In this document: in pieces, positions 43,182-52,654 of the stretch | Layout of the letters: each line of letters begins with the position of its first letter | Position numbering within the stretch: position 1 is the first letter of the stretch | NCBI RefSeq assembly: GCF_000015245.1 | Contig: NC_008700.1 | Coordinates: 3,112,501 to 3,176,500 of the forward strand | Origin: Shewanella amazonensis SB2B | Lineage (GTDB): Bacteria > Pseudomonadota > Gammaproteobacteria > Enterobacterales > Shewanellaceae | DNA: 64,000 bases | Direction: 5' to 3' | Translations under genes and position numbers: made by a program | Notes under the pieces: generated by a model | What the model was told of the DNA's origin: nothing | The model's input: only the letters and a program-made list of their open reading frames with translations | Database searches by the model: none

Positions 43182-45302
43182 TCAGGTGCGCAGCTTGGCC
43201 AGCTGACTCTCCTGCCTGCCAACCAACTTGGCCAGGCTTTCACTGCTCTCCCGCGCCTTACCGGCCAAATCCATCAGCTCTGCCGCCGAGTCTGAGATCC
43301 CCGTGATGTTGCGGCTCACCTCTTCGGTGACGGCACTTTGTTCCTCCGCAGCCGTGGCAATTTGGGTCACCTGATTGGAGATTTCATTGATACCCGCCAC
43401 CATCACCGACAGAGCCTCAAACGCCTGCTCGGTTTGCGCCACCGCCTGCTCAGCAAGGCCGACCCCTTTATCGATAATCCCGGAAGCCCCTTTCACTTCC
43501 TGTTCCAACGCATCGATAAGCCGACTGATATCATCGGTGGAAGCCTGGGTTTTGGAGGCAAGTGAACGCACTTCATCGGCCACCACAGCAAAGCCCCTGC
43601 CCTGCTCTCCGGCGCGGGCCGCTTCGATGGCCGCGTTGAGCGCCAGCAGGTTTGTCTGGGCTGCAATGGCACTGATCACTTCCAATATTTTGCTGATATT
43701 GGTGCTGCTTTCTGCCACCTTGCCCACCGCTATCTTGGCTTGCAGCGACTCCTTGGACATGGTGCTCACAAGAGAAACCGCCTGAGTCAAACTGTCCTGA
43801 CTCACCTTAACCTGCGAGGCCATGGCGGCCGACTCGCTGGCCGTTTGCTCAGATGCCTTAGCCACTTCATGGGCGGTATGGCTCATCTCATTAACGGCGG
43901 TCACCACACTCTCGATTTCACTGTATTGCCGATTAACACTTTGCTTGGTTTCCTCGGCAATCCGGGCCGTTGCCTGGCTTTCATTGCGGGATTCTGTTGC
44001 GACCTTTTTCAATTCACTGATAAGTCCGTGAAGCTTACCGATAAACGCATTAAACCCATTGCCCAGGGCAATCAGCTCTGCGTGTTCATCCACTTTCAGG
44101 CTTTGGGTTAAATCCCCCTCAGCACTGGCCAACTGACTGACCCGCTGCTGAATTTGCTGGATAGGCGCCACCACGCTGCGAATAAAAAGAGCGATAAGAA
44201 TCACAGCCACAGCGGCAATACCAATACCCAGCAGCAACACAAAGCGCCCCAGGCTGGCTGCCATGGCCTGCATGCTCCCCTCAACCTGTTCAGCACTGGC
44301 CAACGCTATCTGCCTTGGCACTTCGATAGCAAGCAGCCACTGACTGCCAGAGAGCGGAATATTGATGGGATAGGCCACTATCATGCTGCTGTCGTTAAGC
44401 AGGTAACCATCTCCCTTGCCCAGACCCAGAATTTGGTTGGCGAGAGACTTGTCGATTGCCTCTCCGAGCGGCCTGGCTTTTTTGTCATAGTGGCTCGCGG
44501 CCACAATCAGCCCCTTGGTGGACAGCAAGGTCACCTTGGCCTGGCCCTGATAGAGACTTGCCGACAATTCCTCAATCATTTTTTGAAACACGGGCAGGTT
44601 CAAATCCACACCGACCACACCGCGAAAACGGCCACCCCGAACAATGGGTACGGTCAATGAAGTCATCAGCATGTTGTTGCCGGGGGTGATTTCGTAGAGA
44701 TAGGGCTCCATCAGGCAGGGTTTTTGGGTGTCTTTGGCACACAGATACCACTCAGCTTCCCGCAGACCAAATTCGTTGAGGGTATCGGCGTATTTTTCAT
44801 TGGCATCATCCACCTGAGACTGGGTCTGACTGCCATCATCGTTGCGATAAAAGTACACCTCGAGCGTTCCCACGCCCTCAACCGAGTGCATCAGACCGGG
44901 TGCCGTAAATTCACTGTCTCGGCCATCGAAACCATTGGGTTCGAACTGTGCATACATGGAGGAAATCTGGCGATTTTTCTGCAGCACAGCGCCCACGGCA
45001 TCCTGAACGGTTTCACGATTCATCCGTCCGACCAGCGCATCGTTTTCCATCATGGCACTGAAGGAATAGGGGATACGGTAGGCCTCGTTGATAAAGGCCG
45101 CGACCTTTTCACCATAGCGCCCGGCGCTGGCAGTCAATTTGGTTCGTATTTCATCATTCAGCGCTGTGTCGACCTCAACGAAGAGCTCGTCGGTTTTGTT
45201 ATTGAGGGTACTCCAGAGGGTAATCGACATGGTGGCCACAGTGGCCAGAAACAGCGCCGAGGTCATCCAAAGTAGCTTTTGTCGCAGGGGAAGATGTTTC
45301 AT
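43182..45302 (-). CDS. methyl-accepting chemotaxis protein with dCache-like sensor
   Basis: This 706-residue chemoreceptor has TM1 (about 10-30), a periplasmic domain of about 300 residues and TM2 (about 345-370, FVLLLGIGIAAVAVILIALFI). HAMP and the signalling coiled coil follow, with tip QTNLLALNAAIEAARAGEQG. The periplasmic part shows dCache_1 features, including SSMYAQFEPNGFDGRDSEF, EWYLCAKDTQKPCLMEPYL and the RGVVGVDLNL strand typical of the membrane-distal ligand module. Amino acids or other small ligands are usual for dCache, but no ligand can be named. The start is the ATG at 45302, preceded by GGAGAG. A terminator lies at 43135. Confidence 0.92.
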   Translation of the reverse strand: MKHLPLRQKLLWMTSALFLATVATMSITLWSTLNNKTDELFVEVDTALNDEIRTKLTASAGRYGEKVAAFINEAYRIPYSFSAMMENDALVGRMNRETVQDAVGAVLQKNRQISSMYAQFEPNGFDGRDSEFTAPGLMHSVEGVGTLEVYFYRNDDGSQTQSQVDDANEKYADTLNEFGLREAEWYLCAKDTQKPCLMEPYLYEITPGNNMLMTSLTVPIVRGGRFRGVVGVDLNLPVFQKMIEELSASLYQGQAKVTLLSTKGLIVAASHYDKKARPLGEAIDKSLANQILGLGKGDGYLLNDSSMIVAYPINIPLSGSQWLLAIEVPRQIALASAEQVEGSMQAMAASLGRFVLLLGIGIAAVAVILIALFIRSVVAPIQQIQQRVSQLASAEGDLTQSLKVDEHAELIALGNGFNAFIGKLHGLISELKKVATESRNESQATARIAEETKQSVNRQYSEIESVVTAVNEMSHTAHEVAKASEQTASESAAMASQVKVSQDSLTQAVSLVSTMSKESLQAKIAVGKVAESSTNISKILEVISAIAAQTNLLALNAAIEAARAGEQGRGFAVVADEVRSLASKTQASTDDISRLIDALEQEVKGASGIIDKGVGLAEQAVAQTEQAFEALSVMVAGINEISNQVTQIATAAEEQSAVTEEVSRNITGISDSAAELMDLAGKARESSESLAKLVGRQESQLAKLRT

Positions 45303-45390
45303 GCACTCTCCGCAAGATCCTGAAAACACATAGGTAGACTAACGTATGACTGAGTATAGTCTCTATCTGCGTCCGTGCTTTTTTTGCAGC

Positions 45391-45423
45391 AAAAAGGCGG
45401 CCCTTCATAGGCCGCCTTTTTTT
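45391..45423. terminator. terminator of gabT
   Basis: AAAAAGGCGGCC-CTTCATA-GGCCGCCTTTTTTT; on the minus strand it lies 6 bp past the gabT stop codon. T-tracts occur on both strands. Confidence 0.92.
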
Positions 45424-45428
45424 AAAGG

Positions 45429-46706
45429 TTATTTACCCAGTACGGCCTCAAAGCATTCGGCCATGATTTCAAGTCCGCGCTGGATTTGTTCATCCGGAGC
45501 CGTAATGGGCACCAAAATCCGCAGCACGTTGCCGTAAGTTCCGCACGACAGCAGGATAAGGCCGCGATTGCGAGCCTCGGTGAGCACCTGTGGGCAATAC
45601 TCAGGCGCAGGCTTACCGTTTTCCATCAGCTCAATGGCAATCATGGAGCCCAGACCACGCACCTCGGCGATTTGCGGATACCGGCTGGCCAGCTCACCGA
45701 TGGCAGACTTGATGGTCTGACCGATGGCGTTGGAGCGCTCCAGGAGTTTTTCCTCTTCAAAGACTTCAATCACGGCCAGCGCTGCGGCGCAGGCAAGCGG
45801 GCTACCGCCGTACGTGCCGCCAAGGCCACCGGGGCCAATGGCGTCCATCACCTCGGCGCGGCCGGTGATACCAGACAGTGGGAAGCCACCAGCAATCGAC
45901 TTTGCAAAAGTAGTAATATCAGCCGCCACGCCCATCTGTTCCATGGCAAAGAAGGTGCCGGTGCGGCCAGCGCCGGTCTGCACTTCATCGGCAATCAGCA
46001 TGATGCCTTCCCGGTCGCAAAGCTCGCGCAGACGCTTCATAAAGCCTGGTGTCGCGGCATAGAAACCGCCCTCGCCTTGCACTGGTTCCAGGATAATGGC
46101 TGCAATATCGCTTGGCTCGGCGTCGTTCTTGAAAATGCGCTCGATGGAGGCCATGGCATCATCTTCGCTCACCCCGTGCAGCGCGCAGGGGAACTCGGCG
46201 CGAAACACGTTGGCCTGCATCAGTCCCATGCCCTTACTGTAGGGGGCCACTTTACCGGTCAGGGCCAGTGCTGCCATGGTGCGGCCATGGTAGCCAGAGG
46301 TAAAGGCAATCACCCCTGCACGCTTGGTGTAGGCGCGAGCCACCTTAATGGCGTTTTCCACCGCTTCCGAGCCACTGGTAAAAAGTGCCGACTTCTTGGC
46401 AAAGTCGCCGGGCACCAGTTGGTTCAGCTTTTCACACACGGCCACATAACTTTCATAGCCCAGCACCATAAAACAGGTGTGGGAAAACTTCTCCAGCTGC
46501 TCGGCGACAGCCGCCTTTACTTTCGGATGCAGGTGACCTGTGTTCAGCACCGCGATGCCGCCGGCAAAGTCGATATATTCGCGACCTTCCACATCCCATA
46601 CGGTGGCGTTCTCGGCTCGCTCGGTAAACACAGGGTGGATTTGGCCAACGCCACCGGCCACAGCAGCGCGGCGACGAACCATCAATGAATCATTGGTCAA
46701 GCTCAT
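45429..46706 (-). CDS. gabT: 4-aminobutyrate aminotransferase
   Basis: GabT moves the amino group of GABA to 2-oxoglutarate, giving succinate semialdehyde. The 425-residue enzyme (E. coli 426) starts with the conserved RRRAAVAGGVGQIHPVFTERAEN and has the class III blocks GIAVLNTGHLHPKV, FTSGSEAVENAIK, ADEVQTGAGRTG and the PLP lysine in ITTFAKSIAGGFPLSG. It is last of a three-gene unit puuB-gabD-gabT. The gap to gabD is 21 bp, so they are co-transcribed. It would take GABA from the puu route of the neighbouring operons. Confidence 0.94.
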   Translation of the reverse strand: MSLTNDSLMVRRRAAVAGGVGQIHPVFTERAENATVWDVEGREYIDFAGGIAVLNTGHLHPKVKAAVAEQLEKFSHTCFMVLGYESYVAVCEKLNQLVPGDFAKKSALFTSGSEAVENAIKVARAYTKRAGVIAFTSGYHGRTMAALALTGKVAPYSKGMGLMQANVFRAEFPCALHGVSEDDAMASIERIFKNDAEPSDIAAIILEPVQGEGGFYAATPGFMKRLRELCDREGIMLIADEVQTGAGRTGTFFAMEQMGVAADITTFAKSIAGGFPLSGITGRAEVMDAIGPGGLGGTYGGSPLACAAALAVIEVFEEEKLLERSNAIGQTIKSAIGELASRYPQIAEVRGLGSMIAIELMENGKPAPEYCPQVLTEARNRGLILLSCGTYGNVLRILVPITAPDEQIQRGLEIMAECFEAVLGK

Positions 46707-46727
46707 AGGGTACTCCTGTTTGGCCGG

Positions 46728-48170
46728 TCACACCGACAGACAGATATATTTGATTTCTACATACTCATCGATGCCATACTTGGAGCCTTCACGGCCCAGA
46801 CCCGATGATTTCATGCCGCCAAAGGGGGCCACTTCGGTGGAAATAAGCCCGGTATTCACGCCCACCATGCCGTATTCCAGCGCCTCGGCCACCTTCCAGA
46901 TAAGGGAGATGTCGCGGCCATAGAAGTAGGCTGCCAGTCCAAACTCGGTATCGTTGGCCTGACGAATCACATCGTCCACATCGCTGAAACGGAACAGCGG
47001 CGCCAGAGGGCCGAAGGTTTCCTCGCGGGCCACCTTCATGCTGGCATCCACGTTGGTCACAATGGCGGGCTCCATAAAGTTGCCACCCAGCGGTTTACCG
47101 CCGGCAACCAGGGTTGCGCCCTTATCCAGTGCGTCCTGCAGGTGGCTTTGTACCTTCTCAAGTGCCGCTGCGTTGATAAGCGGGCCTGTGGTCACGCCGG
47201 GTTCGGCGCCATTGCCCACCTTAAGTTTGGCCACGGCAGCAGCGAGCTTCTGGGCAAAGGCATCATACACACCGTCCTGCACATACAGGCGGTTGGCACA
47301 GACACAGGTTTGACCGGCGTTGCGGTATTTGGAAATCATGGCGCCTTCAACGGCTGCATCCAGATCGGCATCGTTAAACACGATGAATGGTGCGTTACCG
47401 CCAAGCTCCAGCGACACCTTTTTCAGGGTCGGCGCGCATTGCTGCATCAGCTTGATACCAACGCCGGTGGAACCGGTGAACGACAGCTTGCGCACCACTG
47501 GGTTTTCGCAAAGCTCGTTGCCAATAGCCACGGCATCACCGGTAACCACACTGAATACGCCGGGTGGAATACCCGCTTCTGCGGCGAGCTCTGCCAGCGC
47601 CAATGCGGTGAAAGGCGTCTGAGGTGCAGGTTTCACTATCATGGTGCAGCCTGCGGCAAGCGCCGGTCCGGCCTTGCGGGTAATCATGGCAGCAGGGAAG
47701 TTCCAGGGGGTAATGGCCGCCGTTACGCCCACGCCCTGCTTAATCACCATGATGCGCTTGTCGCCCTGATGACCCGGGATGGTATCGCCATATAGGCGCT
47801 TGGCTTCTTCGGCAAACCATTCGATAAAGGAGGCGGCATACACCACCTCTCCCTTGGCCTCGGCCAAAGGCTTTCCTTGCTCTGTGGTCATCATCAACGC
47901 CAAATCATCGGCGTTTTCCAGCATCAACTCATACCAGCGGCGCAGTTTGGCGCCACGTTCCTTGGCGGTAAGCGCACGCCAGGCTGGCAGCGCCGCTTCC
48001 GCGGCGGCAATGGCCTCGCGGGTTTCATCACGGCCCATCACGGGCACAGAGGCGATGGCCTCATTGGTGGCCGGATTGGCAATGGTCACCGTCTCACCCG
48101 ACAGGGCGTCGCGCCACTCGCCGTTGATATAACATTTTGTTTTCAATAGTGAAGGACGTTTGAGCTGCAC
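46728..48170 (-). CDS. gabD: succinate-semialdehyde dehydrogenase (NADP)
   Basis: GabD oxidises succinate semialdehyde to succinate. The 480-residue protein (E. coli 482) has the aldehyde dehydrogenase signature with glutamate base LELGGNAPFIV and catalytic Cys in NAGQTCVCANRLYV. The nucleotide-binding ITPWNFPAAM and the C-terminal GLISTEVAPFGGMKSSGLGREG are GabD-type. The start codon is GTG at 48170, with GGAG seven bases upstream. It is the middle gene of the puuB-gabD-gabT unit, 55 bp after puuB. Confidence 0.94.
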   Translation of the reverse strand: MQLKRPSLLKTKCYINGEWRDALSGETVTIANPATNEAIASVPVMGRDETREAIAAAEAALPAWRALTAKERGAKLRRWYELMLENADDLALMMTTEQGKPLAEAKGEVVYAASFIEWFAEEAKRLYGDTIPGHQGDKRIMVIKQGVGVTAAITPWNFPAAMITRKAGPALAAGCTMIVKPAPQTPFTALALAELAAEAGIPPGVFSVVTGDAVAIGNELCENPVVRKLSFTGSTGVGIKLMQQCAPTLKKVSLELGGNAPFIVFNDADLDAAVEGAMISKYRNAGQTCVCANRLYVQDGVYDAFAQKLAAAVAKLKVGNGAEPGVTTGPLINAAALEKVQSHLQDALDKGATLVAGGKPLGGNFMEPAIVTNVDASMKVAREETFGPLAPLFRFSDVDDVIRQANDTEFGLAAYFYGRDISLIWKVAEALEYGMVGVNTGLISTEVAPFGGMKSSGLGREGSKYGIDEYVEIKYICLSV

Positions 48171-48225
48171 AGCTGACTCCTTGTTACTTGATACCTGTTA
48201 CTGGGCACTTACGCCGAAAATTCTG

Positions 48226-49512
48226 TTAAATGCCAAGCTTGTCACGCATGGTGTAATACCAGGCACCGATGGCACTGAATGGCACCCGCAGCGCGTGGCC
48301 ACCCGGGAACGGATAATGGGGCAGTTCAGCAAAGACATCGAAGCGGGTAGCCTGACCATTAAGCACCTCGGCAATGAGTTTGCCCGCCAGATGGGTGTAG
48401 GTTACACCGTGGCCACTGCAGCCCTGGGAGTAATAGATGTTCTTGCCAATACGGCCGACCTGAGGCAGACGCGACAGGGTCAGCAGGAAGTTACCCGTCC
48501 AGGTGTAGTCGATACGCACACCTTTAAGCTGCGGGAAAGTCTCCAGCATTTTCGGCAGAATAATGGACTTGATGTTGTCCGGGTCGCGGGCGCCATACAC
48601 CACGCCACCACCGTAAATCAGACGCTTGTCGCCGGAGAGGCGGAAATAGTCCAGCAGGTAGTTACAGTCTTCAACACAGTAGTCCTGTGGCAGCAGGCTA
48701 TTTGCCATCTCATCGCTCAGGGGCTCGGTGGTAATCACCTGGGTGCCGCAGGGCATGGACTTGGCCATCAGCTCAGGCATCAGCTTGCCAAGGTAAGCAT
48801 TACCGGCCACCACCACAAAACGGGCCTTCACCTGACCGAACTCGGTTTTGACAATAGCAGGCTCGCCTTCCACTACATCGAGCACGGCTGAGTCTTCAAA
48901 GATTTTACCGCCGAGGCTTTCCACCGCACGGGCTTCGCCCAGCGCCAAATTCAACGGATGAATGTGACCACCGCTCTTATCCAGCATACCGCCGACGTAA
49001 CGTTCAGTATTCACCACATTACGGATACCGGCTTCATCGAGGATTTCCAGCTGATTGGTATGACCGTGAGCTTCCCACAGCGCTTTTTGCGCTTTGAGGT
49101 GGCCCATCTGCTTCTGGTTGAGTGCGGCAAACACACCGCCGTTTTTCAGGTCGCAGTCGATATTATATTTTGCGATGCGATCGCGAATGATGCGACCGCC
49201 TTCAAATGCCATTTCACCGAACAGCTTGCCCTTTTCCTTGCCAACGGTTTTTTCAATGACATCAATGTCTCGGCTATAGCTGTTAACGATTTGGCCGCCA
49301 TTGCGACCCGAGGCGCCCCAACCAATTCGGGCAGCCTCCAAAACCACGACCTTGAAACCACTTTCAAGCAAATGCAATGCCGAGGACAGACCCGTATAGC
49401 CTGCGCCTATAACACACACGTCGGTTTCAAGATGCTCCTCAAGACGAGGACGAATGCGGGTGTCATTGGCGGAAGCGGCATAGTAGGACTCGGTATGAGG
49501 TGTAGCAGACAT
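48226..49512 (-). CDS. puuB: gamma-glutamylputrescine oxidase PuuB
   Basis: PuuB oxidises gamma-glutamyl-putrescine to gamma-glutamyl-gamma-aminobutyraldehyde. The 428-residue FAD enzyme resembles E. coli PuuB closely along its length. It has an N-terminal Rossmann CVIGAGYTGLSSAL and the DAO-family ARIGWGASGRNGGQIVNSYSRDID segment. Further shared segments are DKSGGHIHPLNLALGEARA and CGTQVITTEPLSDEMANSLLP, with the C-terminal motif YPFPGGHALRVP. It is first of the puuB-gabD-gabT unit. A PuuR-operator-like site lies 20 bp upstream (49532-49544). AAGGAAG precedes the ATG. Confidence 0.93.
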   Translation of the reverse strand: MSATPHTESYYAASANDTRIRPRLEEHLETDVCVIGAGYTGLSSALHLLESGFKVVVLEAARIGWGASGRNGGQIVNSYSRDIDVIEKTVGKEKGKLFGEMAFEGGRIIRDRIAKYNIDCDLKNGGVFAALNQKQMGHLKAQKALWEAHGHTNQLEILDEAGIRNVVNTERYVGGMLDKSGGHIHPLNLALGEARAVESLGGKIFEDSAVLDVVEGEPAIVKTEFGQVKARFVVVAGNAYLGKLMPELMAKSMPCGTQVITTEPLSDEMANSLLPQDYCVEDCNYLLDYFRLSGDKRLIYGGGVVYGARDPDNIKSIILPKMLETFPQLKGVRIDYTWTGNFLLTLSRLPQVGRIGKNIYYSQGCSGHGVTYTHLAGKLIAEVLNGQATRFDVFAELPHYPFPGGHALRVPFSAIGAWYYTMRDKLGI

Positions 49513-49531
49513 GATGCTTCCTTCTCTCTTA

Positions 49532-49544
49532 TGTTCATTATTTT
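49532..49544 (-). promoter_or_regulatory. candidate PuuR operator upstream of puuB
   Basis: On the minus strand AAAATAATGAACA differs from the reported E. coli PuuR site AAAATATAATGAACA only by a 2-nt deletion in the A/T run. It sits 20-32 bp upstream of the puuB start codon, where a repressor would block transcription. The core AAATAATGAACAT is also found before puuC and bauA. Confidence 0.65.
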
Positions 49545-49635
49545 AAACAACCAGTTCATCCTACACGTTCACCAAGGGAAACTCTAGCGCTAGTGAAGGA
49601 TAATTTTGAATTTTTGTTGAAAATATCAAACAAAC

Positions 49636-49662
49636 AAAAACGGTCGCCTGAGCGACCGTTTT
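49636..49662 (-). terminator. intrinsic terminator of the pot operon
   Basis: CGGTCGC-TCAG-GCGACCG stem followed by T5 on the minus strand, 19 bp past the potI stop codon. It separates the puuD-potI operon from puuB. Confidence 0.88.
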
Positions 49663-49680
49663 ATTAGTGGCGATGCGTCA

Positions 49681-50496
49681 CTACTCCATCGCTGCCTTTG
49701 CGCGCTTTTCTGCCCTGCGGGCAAAATACCAGGACAGGAATGCAATCAGTGACACCGCGAGAATGATGAGTGTTGCCAGCGCGTTAATCTTGGGAGATAC
49801 CCCCAAACGCACCGACGAGAACACTACCATCGGCAGCGTCGTTGCCCCCGGGCCCGACGCAAAGCTCGCAATCACCAAATCATCCAGAGACAGGCTGAAT
49901 GACAGCAGCCAACCTGCGGTCAGTGCCGGCGCAATCATGGGAACAGTGATAAGGAAGAAGGTCTTGAGTGGCGTTGCACCCAGATCCATAGCGGCTTCCT
50001 CAATCGACATGTCCAGTTCACGCAGACGGGACGACACCACCACAGCCACGTAGGCGGCACAGAAGGTGGAATGCGCCAGCCAAATGGTGAGTCTACCGCG
50101 CTCGGCAGGCCAGCCAATCAGGTCAGCCATGTGCACAAACAGCAGCAGCAAAGACAGACCCGTAATCACCTCAGGCATAACCAGTGGCGCCGTTATCATG
50201 TTTGACAGCGACAGCTTGGCCCAGCTGCGACGGAAACGTGTCATCACGAACGCCGCCATGGTACCCAACACGACGGCCATGGAGGCCGACAGGAAGGCAA
50301 TTTCCAAACTGGTCCAGACCGCATCAAGGATTTGCTGATCCTTGAACAGCTCCACATACCATTTGGCCGAGAATCCACCCCACACGGTCACCAGTTTGGA
50401 CGCGTTGAAGGAGTAGAAAATCAGGATAAACATGGGGGCATAGAGGAAGATGAGCCCCAACCACAACATCACGGTAGAAAAACTCAGCTTTTTCAT
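49681..50496 (-). CDS. potI: putrescine ABC transporter permease PotI
   Basis: PotI is one of two membrane permeases of the PotFGHI putrescine importer. The 271-residue protein has six predicted transmembrane segments. The EAA loop EEAAMDLGATPLKTFFLITVP, the site where the ATPase docks, is in the last third. The MetI-like fold is complete. Its start overlaps the potH stop by 4 bp (ATGA), so translation is coupled. It is last of the seven-gene unit puuD-puuA-spuC-potF-potG-potH-potI. A terminator follows. Confidence 0.93.
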   Translation of the reverse strand: MKKLSFSTVMLWLGLIFLYAPMFILIFYSFNASKLVTVWGGFSAKWYVELFKDQQILDAVWTSLEIAFLSASMAVVLGTMAAFVMTRFRRSWAKLSLSNMITAPLVMPEVITGLSLLLLFVHMADLIGWPAERGRLTIWLAHSTFCAAYVAVVVSSRLRELDMSIEEAAMDLGATPLKTFFLITVPMIAPALTAGWLLSFSLSLDDLVIASFASGPGATTLPMVVFSSVRLGVSPKINALATLIILAVSLIAFLSWYFARRAEKRAKAAME

Positions 50497-51404
50497 GCCT
50501 CTTTCTCCAAATCACGGGCCTGATAATGATGGAACAGGGTAATGGGGATAATCAAAAGTCCCAGCATCACTATCGCCAGCGCCGAGGCGACCGGCCAGTC
50601 ACGGTTGTTGAAGAACTCCTGCCACAAGACCTTACCTATCATCAGCGAGTCCGGGCCGCCCAGCAGTTCGGGAATAACGAACTCACCCACAGACGGAATA
50701 AATACCAGCATGGAGCCAGCAATCACGCCACCCTTTGACAGCGGCAAAGTGATATTCCAGAAGGTATTGATACTGCGTGAACCCAGGTCGGCCGCGGCCT
50801 CCAGCAGGCTCATGTCCATCTTCACCAGGTTGGCGTAGAGCGGCAGCACCATAAAGGGCAGATAGGCGTACACAATACCGATATAAACGGCGATATTGGT
50901 GTTCAATATCTTCAGCGGCTCATCGATAGCACCCAGCCACAACAGCACATTGTTGATAAGGCCGGTGTCGGCGAGCAGCCCCATCCAGGCGTACACACGG
51001 ATAAGGAACGAGGTCCAGGACGGCAGCATAATGAGAAGCAGCAGAACCGTCTGCATCTTCACCGGAGCCCGGGCAATGGCGTAAGCCATAGGATAACCGA
51101 GCAACAAACAGCCGAGAGTGGACACCACAGCTATCTTGAGCGAGCCCAGATATGCGGTGTAATAGAGCGCATCGTCCAGCAGCAACAGGTAGTTGCCGAG
51201 ATTCAGCGCCACATTCAGCAGCTGATCCGCATAGGTGAAGGTGGGCTCATAGGGCGGAATGGCAATCGCCGCGGTGGAGAAACTGATCTTGAGCACAATC
51301 GCAAAGGGCAGTGCAAAGAACAGGGTCAGCCACAGGAAGGGAAAGCCCAGGGTAAAGTGCCTGCCACGGATGGCAAAGCGAAAACCTTTCTTTCGTTTGC
51401 TCAT
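50493..51404 (-). CDS. potH: putrescine ABC transporter permease PotH
   Basis: PotH is the second permease of the importer. The 303-residue protein has about six transmembrane segments with a longer N-terminal cytosolic part (MSKRKKGFRFAIRGRHFTLGF) than PotI. The EAA loop LLEAAADLGSRSINTFWNITLPLSKGG is intact. It overlaps potG by 4 bp at the start and potI by 4 bp at the end. Confidence 0.93.
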   Translation of the reverse strand: MSKRKKGFRFAIRGRHFTLGFPFLWLTLFFALPFAIVLKISFSTAAIAIPPYEPTFTYADQLLNVALNLGNYLLLLDDALYYTAYLGSLKIAVVSTLGCLLLGYPMAYAIARAPVKMQTVLLLLIMLPSWTSFLIRVYAWMGLLADTGLINNVLLWLGAIDEPLKILNTNIAVYIGIVYAYLPFMVLPLYANLVKMDMSLLEAAADLGSRSINTFWNITLPLSKGGVIAGSMLVFIPSVGEFVIPELLGGPDSLMIGKVLWQEFFNNRDWPVASALAIVMLGLLIIPITLFHHYQARDLEKEA

Positions 51405-52537
51405 GATCTCAATACCACGCCACTGGTGGCCTCCCAGCTGATGTAAATGTCATCGCCCCAGGTTGGGTGGTCCGCGCGGCGTTCGGTGTTGGTCATGGAG
51501 CACTGGATGATTTTGTCGTCTTCCAGCTTGATGTAATACACCGACAGGCCACCGAGATAGGCAATGTCATGTACCTTGCCCCTGGCCCAGTTGTACTCGC
51601 CTTCGGGCTGCTCGCGGGTAATCAGCGTCTTTTCAGGACGCACCGCCAGCCACACGTGCTTGTCTTCCAGACTGGTGGTTACACCGTGGCCAATCAGGAA
51701 TGGCTGTGGCAGGGTCGGCGACTTGAGAATTGCGTGGTCGGCCTCATCTTCGATGATTTCACAATCAAACAGGTTCACTGTACCGATGAACTCGGCAATC
51801 ATACGGCTGTTGGGGCTCTCGTAGATGTCCATGGGGCTGCCCACCTGGGCAATCCAGCCGTCGCTCATAATGGCGATGCGACCAGCCATGGTCATGGCTT
51901 CTTCCTGATCGTGGGTCACCATCACACAGGTCACCCCTACACGTTCAAGAATTTCCACCACTTCGAGCTGCATCTGGGTACGCAGTTTTTTATCCAGTGC
52001 GCCCATGGGCTCATCGAGCAGCAGCAGTTTGGGGCGCTTGGCAAGCGAGCGGGCCAACGCCACACGCTGGCGCTGACCACCAGAGAGCTGATGGGGCTTA
52101 CGCTTGGCGTACTGTTCCATGTGCACCAACTTGAGCATTTCCTGCACCCGCTGGGAAATGTCAGCCTTTGACATCTTGTCCTGCTTCAGACCAAAGGCAA
52201 TGTTTTGCTCCACTGTCATATGAGGGAAAAGCGCGTATGACTGGAACATCATATTGATCGGACGCTCGTAGGGCGGCAGATCGGTAATGTCCTGACCGTC
52301 GAGATAAATACGACCTTCCGTTGGCCTCTCAAACCCGGCAAGCATCCGTAGCAGGGTAGATTTTCCGGAGCCAGAGCCCCCAAGCAATGCGAAGATTTCC
52401 CCTTTGTTGATGGTCAGGGACACATCGTCCACAGCGCGAACATCATCAAACAGTTTGCTTACCCGCTCAATTTTGAGCAGTACTTCGTCTTGCGTCTTTG
52501 TCGTTGGTTTATTGGTGACGCCCGAGGTCATAGCCAT
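51401..52537 (-). CDS. potG: putrescine ABC transporter ATP-binding protein PotG
   Basis: PotG powers putrescine import. The 378-residue protein has Walker A GGSGSGKSTLLRML, the signature LSGGQRQRVALARSLAKRP, Walker B LLLLDEPMGALD and the H-loop CVMVTHDQEEA. A C-terminal TOBE-like regulatory domain (about 290-375) follows, as in the E. coli PotG and MalK groups. GGAG precedes the ATG. The potF stop lies 118 bp upstream. Confidence 0.93.
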   Translation of the reverse strand: MAMTSGVTNKPTTKTQDEVLLKIERVSKLFDDVRAVDDVSLTINKGEIFALLGGSGSGKSTLLRMLAGFERPTEGRIYLDGQDITDLPPYERPINMMFQSYALFPHMTVEQNIAFGLKQDKMSKADISQRVQEMLKLVHMEQYAKRKPHQLSGGQRQRVALARSLAKRPKLLLLDEPMGALDKKLRTQMQLEVVEILERVGVTCVMVTHDQEEAMTMAGRIAIMSDGWIAQVGSPMDIYESPNSRMIAEFIGTVNLFDCEIIEDEADHAILKSPTLPQPFLIGHGVTTSLEDKHVWLAVRPEKTLITREQPEGEYNWARGKVHDIAYLGGLSVYYIKLEDDKIIQCSMTNTERRADHPTWGDDIYISWEATSGVVLRS

Positions 52538-52654
52538 AAATACTTCTCCATTCCAAACTGCGCCAGAACAAGCCTCCGGCCTGCTGGAATTCGTTTTACT
52601 TGTGCAATCTAAGAGTCAAAGGAGGGGCAGCCATCCGCTGCCCCAAGTACAGGA

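Noticed and set aside
45486..46688. 400-codon open frame antisense to gabT
   Set aside because: It mirrors a clear class III aminotransferase and has no own start context or motifs.
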